From: Pyxicephalus adspersus
Taxonomy: Eukaryota; Chordata; Amphibia; Anura; Pyxicephalidae
Assembly: GCF_032062135.1 (NCBI RefSeq)
Contig: NC_092866.1
Location: 23,363,264 to 23,427,263 of the forward strand
Reading direction: 5' to 3'
DNA: 64,000 nt
The number at the start of each line of letters is the position of its first letter. Positions within the stretch are counted from its first letter, which is position 1. Below are positions 12,840 to 24,518 of the stretch, piece by piece. The notes beneath the pieces are model-generated. The model worked only from the letters and a program-made list of their open reading frames with translations. It was not told the DNA's origin and made no database searches. A program made the translations under genes and the position numbers.

Positions 12840-13436
12840 ACAAGAGAAGAGCAACGGATGTTGGTAATCTATATCAGAATGTGCTTTAAATAAACTGTTG
12901 GATGATATGTTGGCAGAATGATAACTAGGTAGAGTGAGCTAGGTCAGGTTAAACAGATATAGGAGAGTTACAAAAAAGTAACACATAGGAAACACAAGGT
13001 TAATCCTGTATGCAGGAATGAGAAAAGGTGAATAGAGAGAAAGAGATGAGGATGTTGTTAGCAAAACAATTTTTTTTAGCATGATCAGACTTTAAAGAGC
13101 TTTGTAAGAATGAATCATAACCTTTTATATGACGAGCTATCAGTGGAGGGACGGAGTGACTAGGACAATTTTAGTGAAATGAAAGCGGAGAGGTAAATGA
13201 GATATAAAGCAAAAATCAGAATGGACTGGAGTGAAGCCTGGGAGTTTGTTGGTAGGCTACAGAGGCAGTTAATCAAATTGTGATATAATACATACTTAGC
13301 AGTGTGGTTACATTATGAGTGAAGAAGAGGAAGAAGGGTTTTTTTTAGATGAAGAAGATGACAGAACTTAAGGTTTCAAGTGGTAAGTCAATGGTTACAT
13401 CTAAAAATGCAAAAGTGAGGGGCAGCAGGGGCTATC

Positions 13437-13483
<47 letters not shown>

Positions 13484-14340
13484 GTATATATAAATATATA
13501 TATAGATAGATATATATTATTTTGTTATTTCAGTCAGGGAAGTTGAGTCTTATTGTAAAGTAATGAAAATTTCAATTTATCAATTTTAAGTTTAAGAAGG
13601 CAAGAAGGAAAAGAAACCATTAGGATGCTCAAGGACTCAAGTTAATGTACCCAGATAATAAACAGAGAGGTAGATTTGGCATTGTCAACATATAGGTGAT
13701 GGCCAGGGCCCTAGGTAAAGAAAAAAAAGCAGTACAAAAACTAAGGCAGTGGCCACAGGGAAATTGGAGTCAAAATGTGTAATTTATAAAGTCTTACTAG
13801 TGAAGTTAGAGGAAAATTATGCCAAAAACAAGATCCAGAATGCCCAGAGTGGAGGATCTGGAGAAGCAAAGGTTAGTCCACTGTGTCAAAAGCTGAGAAG
13901 GGGTCTAATAGAATTAGTATATAATAGCAGCCATTAAATTTAGCATTTATTATGTCATTGGTAACTTTTACAATAGCTGTTTTGGTGAAATTATTAGGTC
14001 AGAAGGCAGATTGCAGGGGAACAAATGGAGTTGGTTGACTGCGCATAACTTCTGAGTGAACATGACATTAGAGTATTTTAGAAGAAAGAAATGTGAAGGT
14101 AGAAGACAGTAGTTAGCAGGCGGTGAGGCAACCAAAGAAGGTTTTTTTAAGTATCAGTGTTATGAGAGTAGTTGAACATGAATAGGAAGACACCTGTTGG
14201 AATGGAAAAGAGTCAGGGTAAGACAGTGATGATGGAAAAGGAAGGATAAGCAATGAGGTAGGATGAAAAATGATCAAGGGCACAGGTAGTAGGACAGGAC
14301 TGGGAGAAGACAGCCTTGGTAAATTACTTAAGATAAATTT
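12840..14340 (-). mobile_element. L2/CR1-type LINE reverse transcriptase remnant
   Basis: On the minus strand, about 14020 down to 13874 reads LQSAF..., then [19 protein letters not shown], then [14 protein letters not shown]. This is the reverse-transcriptase stretch found in many vertebrate LINEs (STETAL.KV.ND, LDLSAAFDTVDH). Further down, about 13705-13683 reads HHLYVDNAKS, a mutated form of the YADDTQ catalytic box: the second aspartate is Asn, so it is inactive. Sequence down to about 12840 resembles the 3' continuation of the same family. Stops and frame changes throughout. An AT microsatellite interrupts it at 13437-13520. Confidence 0.7.
13437..13520. repeat. (AT)n microsatellite
   Basis: About 32 bases of near-perfect (AT)n followed by imperfect TATATA/GATA sequence. 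Confidence 0.95.
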
Positions 14341-15324
14341 GTTAAAAAGGGGGTAAAAAGGCTAGTACTAGGTACTGGGCTGCAAATTTTTGCACCACAC
14401 ACACACAGAAGCATGTGCCATATCCATCAGGAAACACATACAGAACTGTCACTGTAACAGGTAAGTTTGTGCAGCAATGTGACAAGGCCTTCTAACTTCG
14501 GACCCCAGCAGCTCACATGGCAACCCGGCCTCCAGGTGTCTTCTGTGGCCTACAGAGGAACTGTAATCCCATGCTAGCCAAGTCACAACCCCCCCCCCAA
14601 CCTATGCCTCAAATACCAAATCTCATTCACCCTGCACCATACCTGCACATTATATATTACACCGAAAGCACCCCCTCTTGTCCCACATTTCCCTACCTAA
14701 CTCACCTTTAGTTTTGCCTATTTGCATGTCTTTGTTCAGCCCCCACTGCAGTAACATGCTTTTTCTAGTGAAACTTTTGTAATATTATAAAATGCTCTTT
14801 ATATAACAATTATTAGTCATAAAATATTAAAGCTAAATAAAAGAGCTGCAAACGCAGTAGAAATTTTTGAATCCAAACTTTCTCATTTGGATTCTTTTCG
14901 GCCTCATACATAGTCACACAGCACAGAAGGCTGACATCAGGTTCTCTGCTAGATCTAAGTAAGTTACCACTTTGTGTACAAGGGATGGCCGAAGCTGGCA
15001 TTAAGATATGTTCACGTACTTCTGCTAGCTGTAGGTAAAAATATACTTTTAAAGGAATACCTTACTGCATTAAATAATGTTTTAAATCTGCCAACTTTAA
15101 TAAAATAAACTTATTATTATTTTATAAAATAGAACAGAGTCCATTTTTAAAGTAAGACTATTGGCTACTTAGAAAAATGACATACATGAGGCACTCTATC
15201 ACTAGCATCAGTTTTTGTTTTCCTGAGACCCCTTTATTGTTTTGTTACCTGTTGATTCTGCCAGTTGTTCTGTTTATGTTTCACTTCTTTTAACATGGTA
15301 ACAACACTTTTCTCTCTGCAGTCC
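14341..15324. other. Non-coding
   Basis: A short (CA)n at about 14397-14406 and a C9 run near 14591. No exon recognised. Confidence 0.45.
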
Positions 15325-15408
15325 ACATTCCAGGTTTGCTTCATCACCAAGGTTCACAGATAATAGTTTATCTTCTCCAGTCTTGGAGAGCTTTAATAAA
15401 TCAGTCCC
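15325..15408. mobile_element. Half copy of foldback-hairpin MITE
   Basis: CACATTCCAGGTTTGCTTC through CTTGGAGAGCTTTAATAAAT then CAGTCCC corresponds to the right arm of the GGGCCTGATTTATTAAAGC hairpin family. The left arm is missing. Confidence 0.75.
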
Positions 15409-16025
15409 AAAGTACCTGCAAATAGGTGGAAAAGCCATTAAAAACTGACAACTCACGTTCCTGGACAACTGGAATTAAACCTGTGCACTAACTTAGTCCG
15501 ACATTAATCACATTTCCGTCTATATTGTGACTTCCACACAATAAGCTTTGAAAGCTGCAGCAGGTATCTTGAACTCAGCTCATTGCATGTCTGATGCACT
15601 ATAGAGATCAACCATTCAGCCTAATCTTTCATATCTTTGCTGTCCTGGCTCAACCTCAACCTTACATGTGGGTGCTTCCTAGAATGGTCTCTATGCACAT
15701 GTGCTGATACAGTATTTGAGAGGCAGTGCTGTGAGGGAAAACATTCTCAGTCCTTTCGGAAGCCTATTCTACATAACACACAATGCAGACACAATACAAG
15801 AGGTGGCAAACTGTTGGGAGACTGGGTCAGCATAGGGGGAGGAAGACATGAAACAAATTTTAGGTTTTCCCAGAGTGTTAATAGTTGTTCTGATTTTGGA
15901 AGAAGATAAAGGTTTGCCTGCACAATATAATGTGCAACATGTCTAAGTATAGGCTGGATACAGGAGCGAGAACCATGTAGGATTAGAAATAAGGATGATT
16001 TTGCTCTTTCCTTCTCCAAGTCCTT
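15409..16025. other. Non-coding
   Basis: Overlapping open frames of about 90 codons on both strands (15637-15909 plus, 15747-16019 minus) have no domain or splice support. Confidence 0.4.
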
Positions 16026-16250
16026 GGGCCTGATTTTTTAAAGCTCTCCAAGGCTGGGGAAGATACACTTTCATCAGTGAAGCTGGGTTATCCAGCAAAC
16101 CTGGAATGGATTTTCTAAAAGTAATTTGCTACTTGCTAGCAAATATTTTAAATCCCAGACCAGATCCATTCCAGGTTTGCTGGATCACCTAGCTTCACTA
16201 ACGAAAGTGTATCTTCCCCAGCCTTGGAGAACTTTGATAAATCAGGGCCC
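16026..16250. mobile_element. Foldback-hairpin MITE, full copy
   Basis: The two arms are inverted copies: GGGCCTGATTTTTTAAAGCT with CTCCAAGGCTGGGGAAGAT on the left, and CTTCCCCAGCCTTGGAGAAC then TTTGATAAATCAGGGCCC on the right. The loop has AATTTGCTACTTGCTAGC. No coding capacity. Best-preserved copy of a family with about ten members in this window. Confidence 0.9.
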
Positions 16251-16620
16251 TTATCTCTGAAACAGATGACAGCTGTAAGACCCTGGGCTTTGGGAGCAAA
16301 AGAGGGATCAATTCCAATCCACCCCACACTGACATGCCCCCTGCCTTTGATTGGTCACTAGTCACAGAGACTCGCAGAGATCTGGACCCCTCCTGGCTTC
16401 TGTGGATAGATTTTTGTAATTATGTCCCAGGGGGATTAGAAAGTACATGGCCAAGGTACATAACCTAATAAAAGACTGGGGTGAGGGAGGAGGTTTTAGG
16501 GTTTTGTACAGGGTTGCCAGAGCTTAACTTTAGGCCTATTTAAAGTGCCATTGCTCACTATCGCTTTCTTGACACAAGAGAGAAAAACCTAACAGTAGAT
16601 TTTATTCCATTCACACCCAG
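16251..16620. repeat. Interspersed module adjoining the hairpin, copy 1
   Basis: Blocks such as TTGATTGGTCACTAGTCACA and TGGATAGATTTTTGTAAT recur with changes at 47100-47250. In both places the block directly follows a foldback hairpin. Confidence 0.6.
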
Positions 16621-17573
16621 ATACCACCTCTGCTGCAATCACAAGCAATGGTAATAACTAGACTGTTCAGGATATACTGGTTGGTAAACTCTGCAAAGTC
16701 CTAAAGCTCATGTGTTATAATGTGTAATCATTTGAAAAAATTTGGAAATACTGGGGGCCAAAAGTAGTAAGATCACCTAAACCAAAAGTTAGGGGTGGAC
16801 TAACCCTCTACCAAAAAACCTAAAAAATTTTTAGGGGACAGAAAAAAAGGGTGTATTTAATTCACATGTTCATGTTGCCATTGTTCATTAACGTTGCAGA
16901 TGATGAACTATTTTTTTATTTTCATGTTTCCAGAAGAAAAATACAGCAATTAATGAGTTAACACTTTTTCCGTAAAGGAAAAAGAAAGTTATTTCATAAA
17001 ACCTTTGCTGCCCATGTGTACATATTATGCATAATGCAACAGATCCTTCCAACTGCTAAGGCAAAACTTTCTCAGAAAATGCAATTACAGTAACAGCATG
17101 ACACAATCAACGGGCAGCAGTCATCAGACGAATAGCAAATCTACATGGGGTACAGACAGAGCAAAAACAGAGGGGACTAAGGGATAAGTAAACAAAATAT
17201 CCCTTAACAAACCAGCAAAATTTAACCACATTTATAATAAATATATATACCTCTTTGCATTTTTTCCAGGTGCAAACTTACTCATTGAAAATGGGTGAAA
17301 CAAATGTAGCTTTATCATTGCAAAGGATACCAAGGACGTTATGTGAACCAAAACAAATTTGAATTAATGTTAAAAATGTATGATGATTTTAAAGTGATTT
17401 TAGCAGGAAGTCTATGCTTTTCAGTCACCTTTTTAAAAAATTTTCTATATCCCTTCCAGTGGTGCCTGAAAACCCTCTAACCCTATCATGCATACAAATA
17501 CTAACCTTTTTAATGTCTGCATTTCCTTGGTTGTATCTAAAATGATGTATTTTAAATAGTGAAACCTGTAACC
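16621..17573. other. Non-coding
   Basis: No exon or named repeat recognised. Confidence 0.45.
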
Positions 17574-17730
17574 CAGTGCTTCTCAAGCAGAGTTCTGTAG
17601 AACCATAAGGTTCCTCCAGACTGCTACGGGGGTTTTTTTGAGGAATGAGAAATTTGTAATCTGTGACATTCTTTCCACTAGCCATCAGTGTAAGAGGCAT
17701 TCTTTCTAGTGACCATCACACTAATGTACT
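17574..17730 (+). mobile_element. hAT-like element, left end
   Basis: Starts CAGTGCTTCTCAAGCAGAGT then TCTGTAGAACC, the left terminus of a common vertebrate hAT (Charlie-like) non-autonomous family. Two units of the internal minisatellite follow (TTCTTTCCACTAGCCATCAG, TGTAAGAGGCATTCTTTCT). The right terminus was not found. Confidence 0.65.
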
Positions 17731-18436
17731 GTAAGTTTTGGATATAGTAAATATTGTACACAGGAACATAGTATGTAATAGTATATATGAATGGTGTAGA
17801 TTATTTTAATGATTATAGAGCATACAGATTTAATTCTTAGGACATAAATTGTCCTTACTGCAACATAATAATACATGTATATGTTTTTGAAGGAGGAAGC
17901 TTTTCTTTTTTTTTCCATAATAATATGATTTTTGGTTCTACTGCTTTCTAAGTGTAAATCATCTGTGTTTCTCCTATTGGATGAATAATTAGGTTTTTGA
18001 ACCAAATAGAGAATTAACTGCAACATTTCCTGCTGATTACAACATATGTTTTTGGTCTGAAGAAGTTGATTATTTGCTGCAAATTGCATTACAACATCAA
18101 TGATAAGGAACAGAATTTCCATATTGTTTAGAGGACCTGGCAAAAAGTGTATATACAGGGTTTTATTTTAGGGGTGTAAGGAGGGAAACAATTGAGAGAG
18201 TTGTATGAGGGAAACAATTGAGAGAGTTGTATTTGGTACATGTATAACTTGCTAAACTAAATCGATATTTTTAGCCAATCTTATCTATTATGTTGTTTTA
18301 TCTTATAAAGAAAGGATTTACAATTTTATGGTTGTGAACCACATTACATTAAAAGAAGCAAGCCGCCTATATATGAAAAAGAAAAACAGCTCTGAAAACA
18401 CTTTTGTAAATATTTCAAAGTTATATTAATTATTAC
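17731..18436. other. Non-coding, AT-rich
   Basis: The 140-codon minus-strand frame 17721-18143 is rich in Tyr, Ile and Asn, as expected from AT-rich chance frames, and shows no domain. Confidence 0.45.
18181..18232. repeat. Perfect 26-bp tandem duplication
   Basis: The 26-mer starting GAGGGAAACAATTGAGAGAG occurs twice in a row with no mismatch (18181-18206 and 18207-18232), suggesting a recent local duplication. Confidence 0.95.
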
Positions 18437-18762
18437 ATAGTATTTTTATAGGGCTGACATATTACGCAGCACTTTACAAATTCCATAGTGATGTCACTAG
18501 CTGTCCCTCAAAGGAGCTCACAATCTAATGTCCCTACCATAGTCAAATGTCTTTACAGTCTAAGGTCGATTTTGGAGGGAAGCCAATTAACCTAACTGCA
18601 TGTTTTTGGAATGTGGGAGTAAATTTAGAGTACTTGGAGGAAACCCACTCAAATACCAGGAGGACCTGCAACCTCCATGCAGATAGTACCTTGGCCAAGA
18701 TTCAGTCCTTGGACCTAGCACTGCAAAGGCCAGAGTGCTAAACTCTGAGCCACCGTTCCTTT
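18437..18762 (-). mobile_element. V-SINE, antisense
   Basis: Reverse complement of the 11239 element: tail at low coordinates (ACATATTACGCAGCAC, GGAGCTCACAATCTAATGTC), V-domain (ACCTCCATGCAGATAG) and tRNA-like head at the high end (AGAGTGCTAAACTCTGAGCC). More diverged than the first copy. Confidence 0.85.
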
Positions 18763-19985
18763 ATTGATTCAAGTAGTAATATCACAAGTATAATATGTAG
18801 GGTTATCAGTCTGGTATTAAGTTCACTGCAGCCGTTGAGTGAAAGTTGTAATATTTATAATAATAAAAATTAACTTTACCTTTTACCATGCAATAAAATT
18901 TAATGCAGCAAAAGTTGGCACTGATAAAAAATCAATTATTAGGTCTCTTTGTTAAAGGAGCCACCACTTTCATTTTTTTCAGTTTGTTAGTCAAACAAAA
19001 CAAAAGGAGTGTATGCCAAACAGCTCACAGCTTCTTCCTGCACATCAATTCACCAACACAAAGTATAATAGAGAAAAAGTCTGGGCACAGTGGGTAGAAC
19101 CCAGCAGTTATGGTACATGTGGACACCAGTGAACAGGCTAAAGGAGACATGAAGGTCATACATAATTTATGGACTTATGAGATGGGCTCATATCCATAAC
19201 CTACAAAGTACCATTTTTTGGAAAAACTACATAAGTATGCCTGGAGGAAATTACTGTAATTGTTTGAAAGCTGACTGGGCAGAATTCTCAGCCTCAATAC
19301 AGATCCTAAGCTGGGGAAATGAGGCCAATGATGATATAGAAGGGGTGGTGTTGGGAGTATTGAGGAGGTGAAAACATTTGTGATGTTAAAAAAAATAAAT
19401 GTTTCCTTAAAATTATGGCACCAACTTTAGAAAAACTGAAACACAATTAAGGAATTGAAATCACTTATGGTGCGCCAAGAATATGATTTAGTTGGGATAA
19501 CGGAAACTTTGATTATATTCATTATTAAATAATACACCTCTAGGGTTATTGGAGTTTTAAAAGGACAGACAATAGGGTCACAAGTCTGTGAAAACTGTGG
19601 AAACAGGAATTCTACGTGGAATTTATATATGGTAAATGTCATAATGAAAGAATACTCACTGGAGTTAGCCATTAACCAGCTAACATACATAGCGCTGCTG
19701 TAATTCAAGTGGTGCAGACATAAAAAGGTGCAAAGTGTGCCACTGCACAAAGGCCCCAGATCCTCCTCAGCCAAAAGTCTGTTCAGCCCGAGGCTCCAAG
19801 TGAGTTCTGCATTGTTGGCTACTTCCATCACTAAGTTCATATGCTGCTACAGTGGCAGCAAGCAAAATGCAATCCTTATTACGCTTGATTTTAATTATTC
19901 AACCATCAAATGGGACGTTTAAGCATGGGTTCCAAATAAAGAACAAACATTGTACCCACTTTACAAAACAATCATCACAGATATA
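18763..19985. other. Non-coding
   Basis: A 137-codon minus-strand frame (19427-19840) has no recognisable motif. Nothing else supported. Confidence 0.45.
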
Positions 19986-20197
19986 GGCTCTGATCTATTA
20001 AATTTCTCCAGGACTGGAGAAGATAGACTATTCAGGGAGAACATGGGTGAGCCATCAAACCTAGAAAGGAATTCTTCAAAATCAGTTACCATTAGTTGGT
20101 CAATGTTTTCAATCATGAACTAGATCCATTCCATTTTTTGGATCACCACGATTGTTTATCCTCTCTCCTCTTGGGGAGCTTTAATAAATCGGGCCTA
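19986..20197. mobile_element. Foldback-hairpin MITE, diverged copy
   Basis: GGCTCTGATCTATTAAATTT ... TGGGGAGCTTTAATAAATCG, then GGCCTA. Both arms are recognisable; the pairing is less perfect than in the 16026 copy. Confidence 0.8.
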
Positions 20198-20333
20198 ATG
20201 TGCAGATCTAGGAAGTTTTAGGAAAACAATGGGCACAATATGGAAAAATTTCTGTTACTATTCTAAAAAGTGTTGAACCAAGAAGCAGTTAGCATTTTAT
20301 TGGTAAATAAAGACAATAAATACAATACATTAA

Positions 20334-20928
20334 CCTCCCTAGCGGTAACCCCGAGTGTGATTCGGGATAGAAAAAAGTTGCTAAAAGCGGTAACCCCGAG
20401 TCACACTCGGGATAGGTAATCCTATGGGAGGTAATAGCGCTTGCCTGATCCGCCGGCGACCCGAGCTGTCCATCGCCGCAATCTCCCTCTTCTTCTTTCT
20501 TCCTCCGGCCGGCTTCTGCATCCGATGAGTCACCGGGGAGTTCCTGGTGACGTTGGTGCGTGTGCACGTTGCCAGCAGGGCAGGGTGGGAAATTCAAAAT
20601 CTATTTGTATTGCATTCAATATAAAATAACTGTATTGAATGGATTTATATGTGTAAAATCCGTATATTGTTTTCAAGAACATTTATTTTACAGTATATAT
20701 AATAGTATAAGTATAATATGTATTTTTATAAAAAAAATTAAAATATAAAATAAAAATTTAAAATATATAGATTTTTTAATTTATTCAATTTATTATTTTT
20801 ACATGATTTTGTGTTTCAAACTTTAATTTACTCATACTAATATATTATACTGTAAAATACATTTTCATGAAAAACAATGTACCGTTTTTAGACATATAAA
20901 AGCGGAGAGAAATGAACCGCTAGGGAGG
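20334..20928. mobile_element. piggyBac-like non-autonomous element with TTAA flanks
   Basis: The element is 595 bp, flanked by TTAA at 20330-20333 and 20929-20932. The ends are inverted copies: CCTCCCTAGCGGTAACC on the left and GAACCGCTAGGGAGG on the right. A TTAA target duplication is the hallmark of piggyBac. Inside the left end, GCGGTAACCCCGAGT occurs twice around an imperfect palindrome (20340-20415). The first 250 bp are GC-rich, the rest very AT-rich. No transposase frame. Confidence 0.85.
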
Positions 20929-21281
20929 TTAAAGTGTATACACTACTAATACAATATTTCTGTCTGCATCACTACTGGGAAGATTTACCCTTGGATTTAT
21001 AGCATTTACAGTCACCACCAGAATGGGAGAGAATTCTTTCAGTGGGGACACTTGTTCCAACAACAACTGCGTAAAAATAAATTTCTGCTCAAGAAATGTC
21101 CCCAATGGGACACAAAGCACAAACAAAAAAAAATAAACATAATAGAGGTTTTAAGCATTCCTTACTCTAATTCTAAAAGTTTGATTAAAAAAATATTTCC
21201 TGCAACTCTGTTTTCTATTCGGTCTGTGTGCACTGAATGTAGTTGTAGAGTCTATACGGAACTACAAACTTTTCACATTTC

Positions 21282-21427
21282 GGGCCCTATTTATAAAACA
21301 AGGAATTATATATTCCCTCGTGGGAGTCTTCCAGGTCTATGTGTTTAAATGATTGATTGATTAAATTGATTTACAACAGGAAATGTATGAGGAAATGCCT
21401 GATTCCCTGTTTTATAAATAGAGCCCT
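21282..21427. mobile_element. Foldback element (GGGCCCTATTTATAAAAC family)
   Basis: The ends GGGCCCTATTTATAAAACAA and CCCTGTTTTATAAATAGAGC are inverted copies, 146 bp in all, with no coding. A relative lies at 53976. Confidence 0.8.
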
Positions 21428-23539
21428 TAGACTTATTTTGTGTAGTTTACATTACTTTGGGTCAGAATGGTATATTGTATAGGGGTATGAGACCTTAGAA
21501 TTCAAGAGGAGTGCGATTAATGTTTGACAAAGTGAAATACTGCATTGCAGCTTAACCTGAACTCAAAGTATAGTATACCATAGTTTGAATGTTTAAAAAA
21601 AAACGTATTCAGTTGTATTATGCCTTACATATGTTTTGAGAAAAAGTCTAATTGCATGGAATGAAAGATTACATATGGGGATTTAGTGCCTGAAATATTA
21701 GTTGTAGTCAACAGCAATTAAAATTAGATGTATTAGGTGTGACGTTTGAGAGAATCTTATGTTATTACTTTTCCTATGACTAGTTAAATTATCCATTCAA
21801 AAATGTGCAAGTTATGGCAAAAATTGATTTCGCCTTCTACTTTTTCTTTTGTAATAGCCCGCACCATATGACTGTTGTGTTTGTTATGCAGTTCCCCATC
21901 AGGTCCTGATTGTGTTTTTTAAACATTTCTAGACTATTTAAAGTGACTGTTTTTGACATTTTTACTCCAGGCTTAAGAAAGGACTGATACTGGACCATAT
22001 CATAGCATTCATTGAATTTAATTCTGCTGTCCACACATAACATGATAAAAGAGCTGTTTTATCATTTTGAATTCCCACGGTGCAGGTTGCCGGTGCTGCA
22101 GTCTTGTTCTCCTTGATAATGTCAACAAGGACGTAGCCAGTGCACAAGGCAATATTGGGATGATGTGTGCAATCTTTCTTTCAGTTGGATGATCAGGCAT
22201 GTTTCTGCATGATCACACAATGCACTAGACACAACGTAATAAGCTAATATATCAAAACTGACAGCTATTCTTTAATCTGCGTGCTTAAAAAAAAAGAAAT
22301 CATTTAACATTTTCATATAAACATTTCTTTTTTAGCAACACATTAGTTACAAACTGTTTATTTGTACTCGCTATTTTTGTCTGTGCTCACTTTGTAGTGC
22401 CAAAAATAATGTTTGTGAAAAATGCCCATCTGGCAATCAAATAAGGTAAAAATATGTAAACATTTTTTTTTCATACATGAAAGGGTACAAATATGAGAAA
22501 TATAATGCCTGGAAACTCTTTACAAGGCTAAGAAAATTGCTTGCATATGGTAATGCTGCATATTTTTTCTTGTGGGAAGCTGATAAGTGCTTTTAAAAGG
22601 GAGTTTTTTTGGGAGTGTGGTTTGGCTTAGGAGGAGTAAGGATGTATCTCAGTTTCACTGCTACCTAAGCCGTAAATGCTAATTAAAAGCCCAACTAAAG
22701 CCATAATTAAACAAGGCAAATTCCCAAAGCAATCAAGTTGATTAGTGTAAATTATAAGTATTACCTTTGGAAATTAACTTCTTATATTCAAAAACTTGTT
22801 GTGTAGCTGTGCTTGTCTGTAGCTGTGCACCTATTCATACAGACTTCAAATGCTGAGGACTTGCTCGCCACCTGCTTCTTGTTAACTTCAAGTCCCTCCT
22901 CCCTCATGTAGACAATGACTTTTACAGTAATATAGTGAGATGAAATATAGTCTAGCATCTATTGTTTTTTTCCTACTTCGGGTGTCAGATGGTCACAAGT
23001 GATTGATCCACTTATTTGCTGAATCCAGAGATAAGAGGAAATAAGTTTTACAGCAGTGTGCAAGAACATTTAGTTCACGGAACAGGTACTCTGTCTGTTG
23101 CTTTGTTATTCAAAATATCTACTGTATGTACATTTGTTGCACTAAAAAAATCAATCTCCAAAGACTGATATTGCAACATTTTCCACTCTGCCCTTACAAT
23201 TCCAAGTAGTCCTAATGATAACCTCTCTTTGATCCAAGTCTGCTTTTGCATGTCCATGGTAGACAAAGGTTCACTTGGAGAATGTACCTGAAGCCTCCCT
23301 ATTTTAGACATGCTTTCTCCTAAAATATCTGATTAGACCAAAAATTCCATACCCAAATATGTTTATTATCATACACGTTATTTAACAATGTTAGAATGGC
23401 CAGCATGGGATGGTGATCTGGGTTGTGGTAGTTATACTAGTGAGGGAGCTTTGTTAACAGAAACAGAGGTAACCAAAAATAATATCTAGGACAAGGCTGA
23501 GAGAACTAAACTGGAGGTCAACATCTGCAGCAAAGATCT
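21428..23539. other. Non-coding; unexplained minus-strand frames at 21.84-22.20 kb
   Basis: Three overlapping minus-strand frames at 21837-22200 are less AT-biased than their surroundings, but I could not match them to a protein. No other feature is supported. Confidence 0.35.
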
Positions 23540-23645
23540 TCAAAACTGGAAAGGATAGACTTTCATGGATGAATCTGTGAGATCCAGCACACCTTTGATG
23601 GCTCAGGTCCAGGATAGAAAACATTTCCAACTCTAGATTCCATAT
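23540..23645. mobile_element. Degraded foldback-hairpin fragment
   Basis: ACTGGAAAGGATAGACTTTC and GGTCCAGGATAGAAAACATT match the inner parts of the hairpin family. The terminal GGGCCTGATT parts are lost. Confidence 0.55.
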
Positions 23646-24076
23646 CTACAGTGAATTGAAGCCTCCCTAGATAAGGAATCTAGGGTGGAATTTTTTTAGT
23701 GTAGGAATCCTTTATAAATACTCTTCCCTCCCTCATGAAACACAGATTTATACAATCTTTCCAACTAACACCCAGGCTACTTCTCAATGACCCTCCGGTG
23801 TATGTGACTCCACATGACCGACCTAGGCTGAGCCCTATTACTTAGATCTTTTCTGTTGAGTTCCATCAACTTTCTATAATCACCTCACTTTCATGACAAC
23901 TGTTGATTCTATGTTAATCATTTCTTTTACATACATCCTACTAATATATTCACTTTTCTATACAACTAACCTATAATATACATTTATATGATGTTGATGT
24001 TAGTCTGTAAATATCCCATACCCAAAAAGTAAATATCTCTCTGTATTTATACTCTGATAACTTAGTTTGAGTCTCT

Positions 24077-24518
24077 GGGCCTGATTTATAAAAGCTCTTC
24101 AAGGCTGGAGAGAATACACCTTCACCTGAGTAAGCTACTGAGCAAAACATGTCCGGAAAACAGGACCATCTTCATTGATTATTCTATAATCCAATGTGAT
24201 ACTTAACATTGGCTCAATATACTGGTTATGACTCATATACTTGTCCACCCAGCATAGTTGAGCTATGTCTAGTTGGGAATTTGTAACAAGTTCAAATTAG
24301 GTAAAACATTATTCGATTTGTTGCCAAAAAAGCCGTCTATCTTTTCCTTTCTTCTCTTGATTATGTATATTGTACACTGTTTTTTCAATGTTGTATGCTC
24401 TAATAATAATGTATATTTTAAAAAAAAATAAATATCCATTCTGGGTTTGCTAGATCACCCAGGTACAACCATTCAAATTTATCTTCTCTAGTCTTGGTGG
24501 GCTTTGATAAATCAGGCA
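24077..24518. mobile_element. Foldback-hairpin MITE interrupted by insertion
   Basis: The left arm (GGGCCTGATTTATAAAAGCT) ends near 24140 and the right arm (CATTCTGGGTTTGCTAGATC ... TTGATAAATCAGGC) resumes near 24434. About 290 bp of unrelated AT-rich DNA lies between them instead of the usual loop. Confidence 0.75.

Noticed and set aside
17721..18143. 140-codon minus-strand frame
   Set aside because: Tyr/Ile/Asn-rich product of AT-rich DNA; begins inside hAT-derived sequence; no recognisable motif.
19427..19840. 137-codon minus-strand frame
   Set aside because: No recognisable family, no splice partner, ordinary surroundings.
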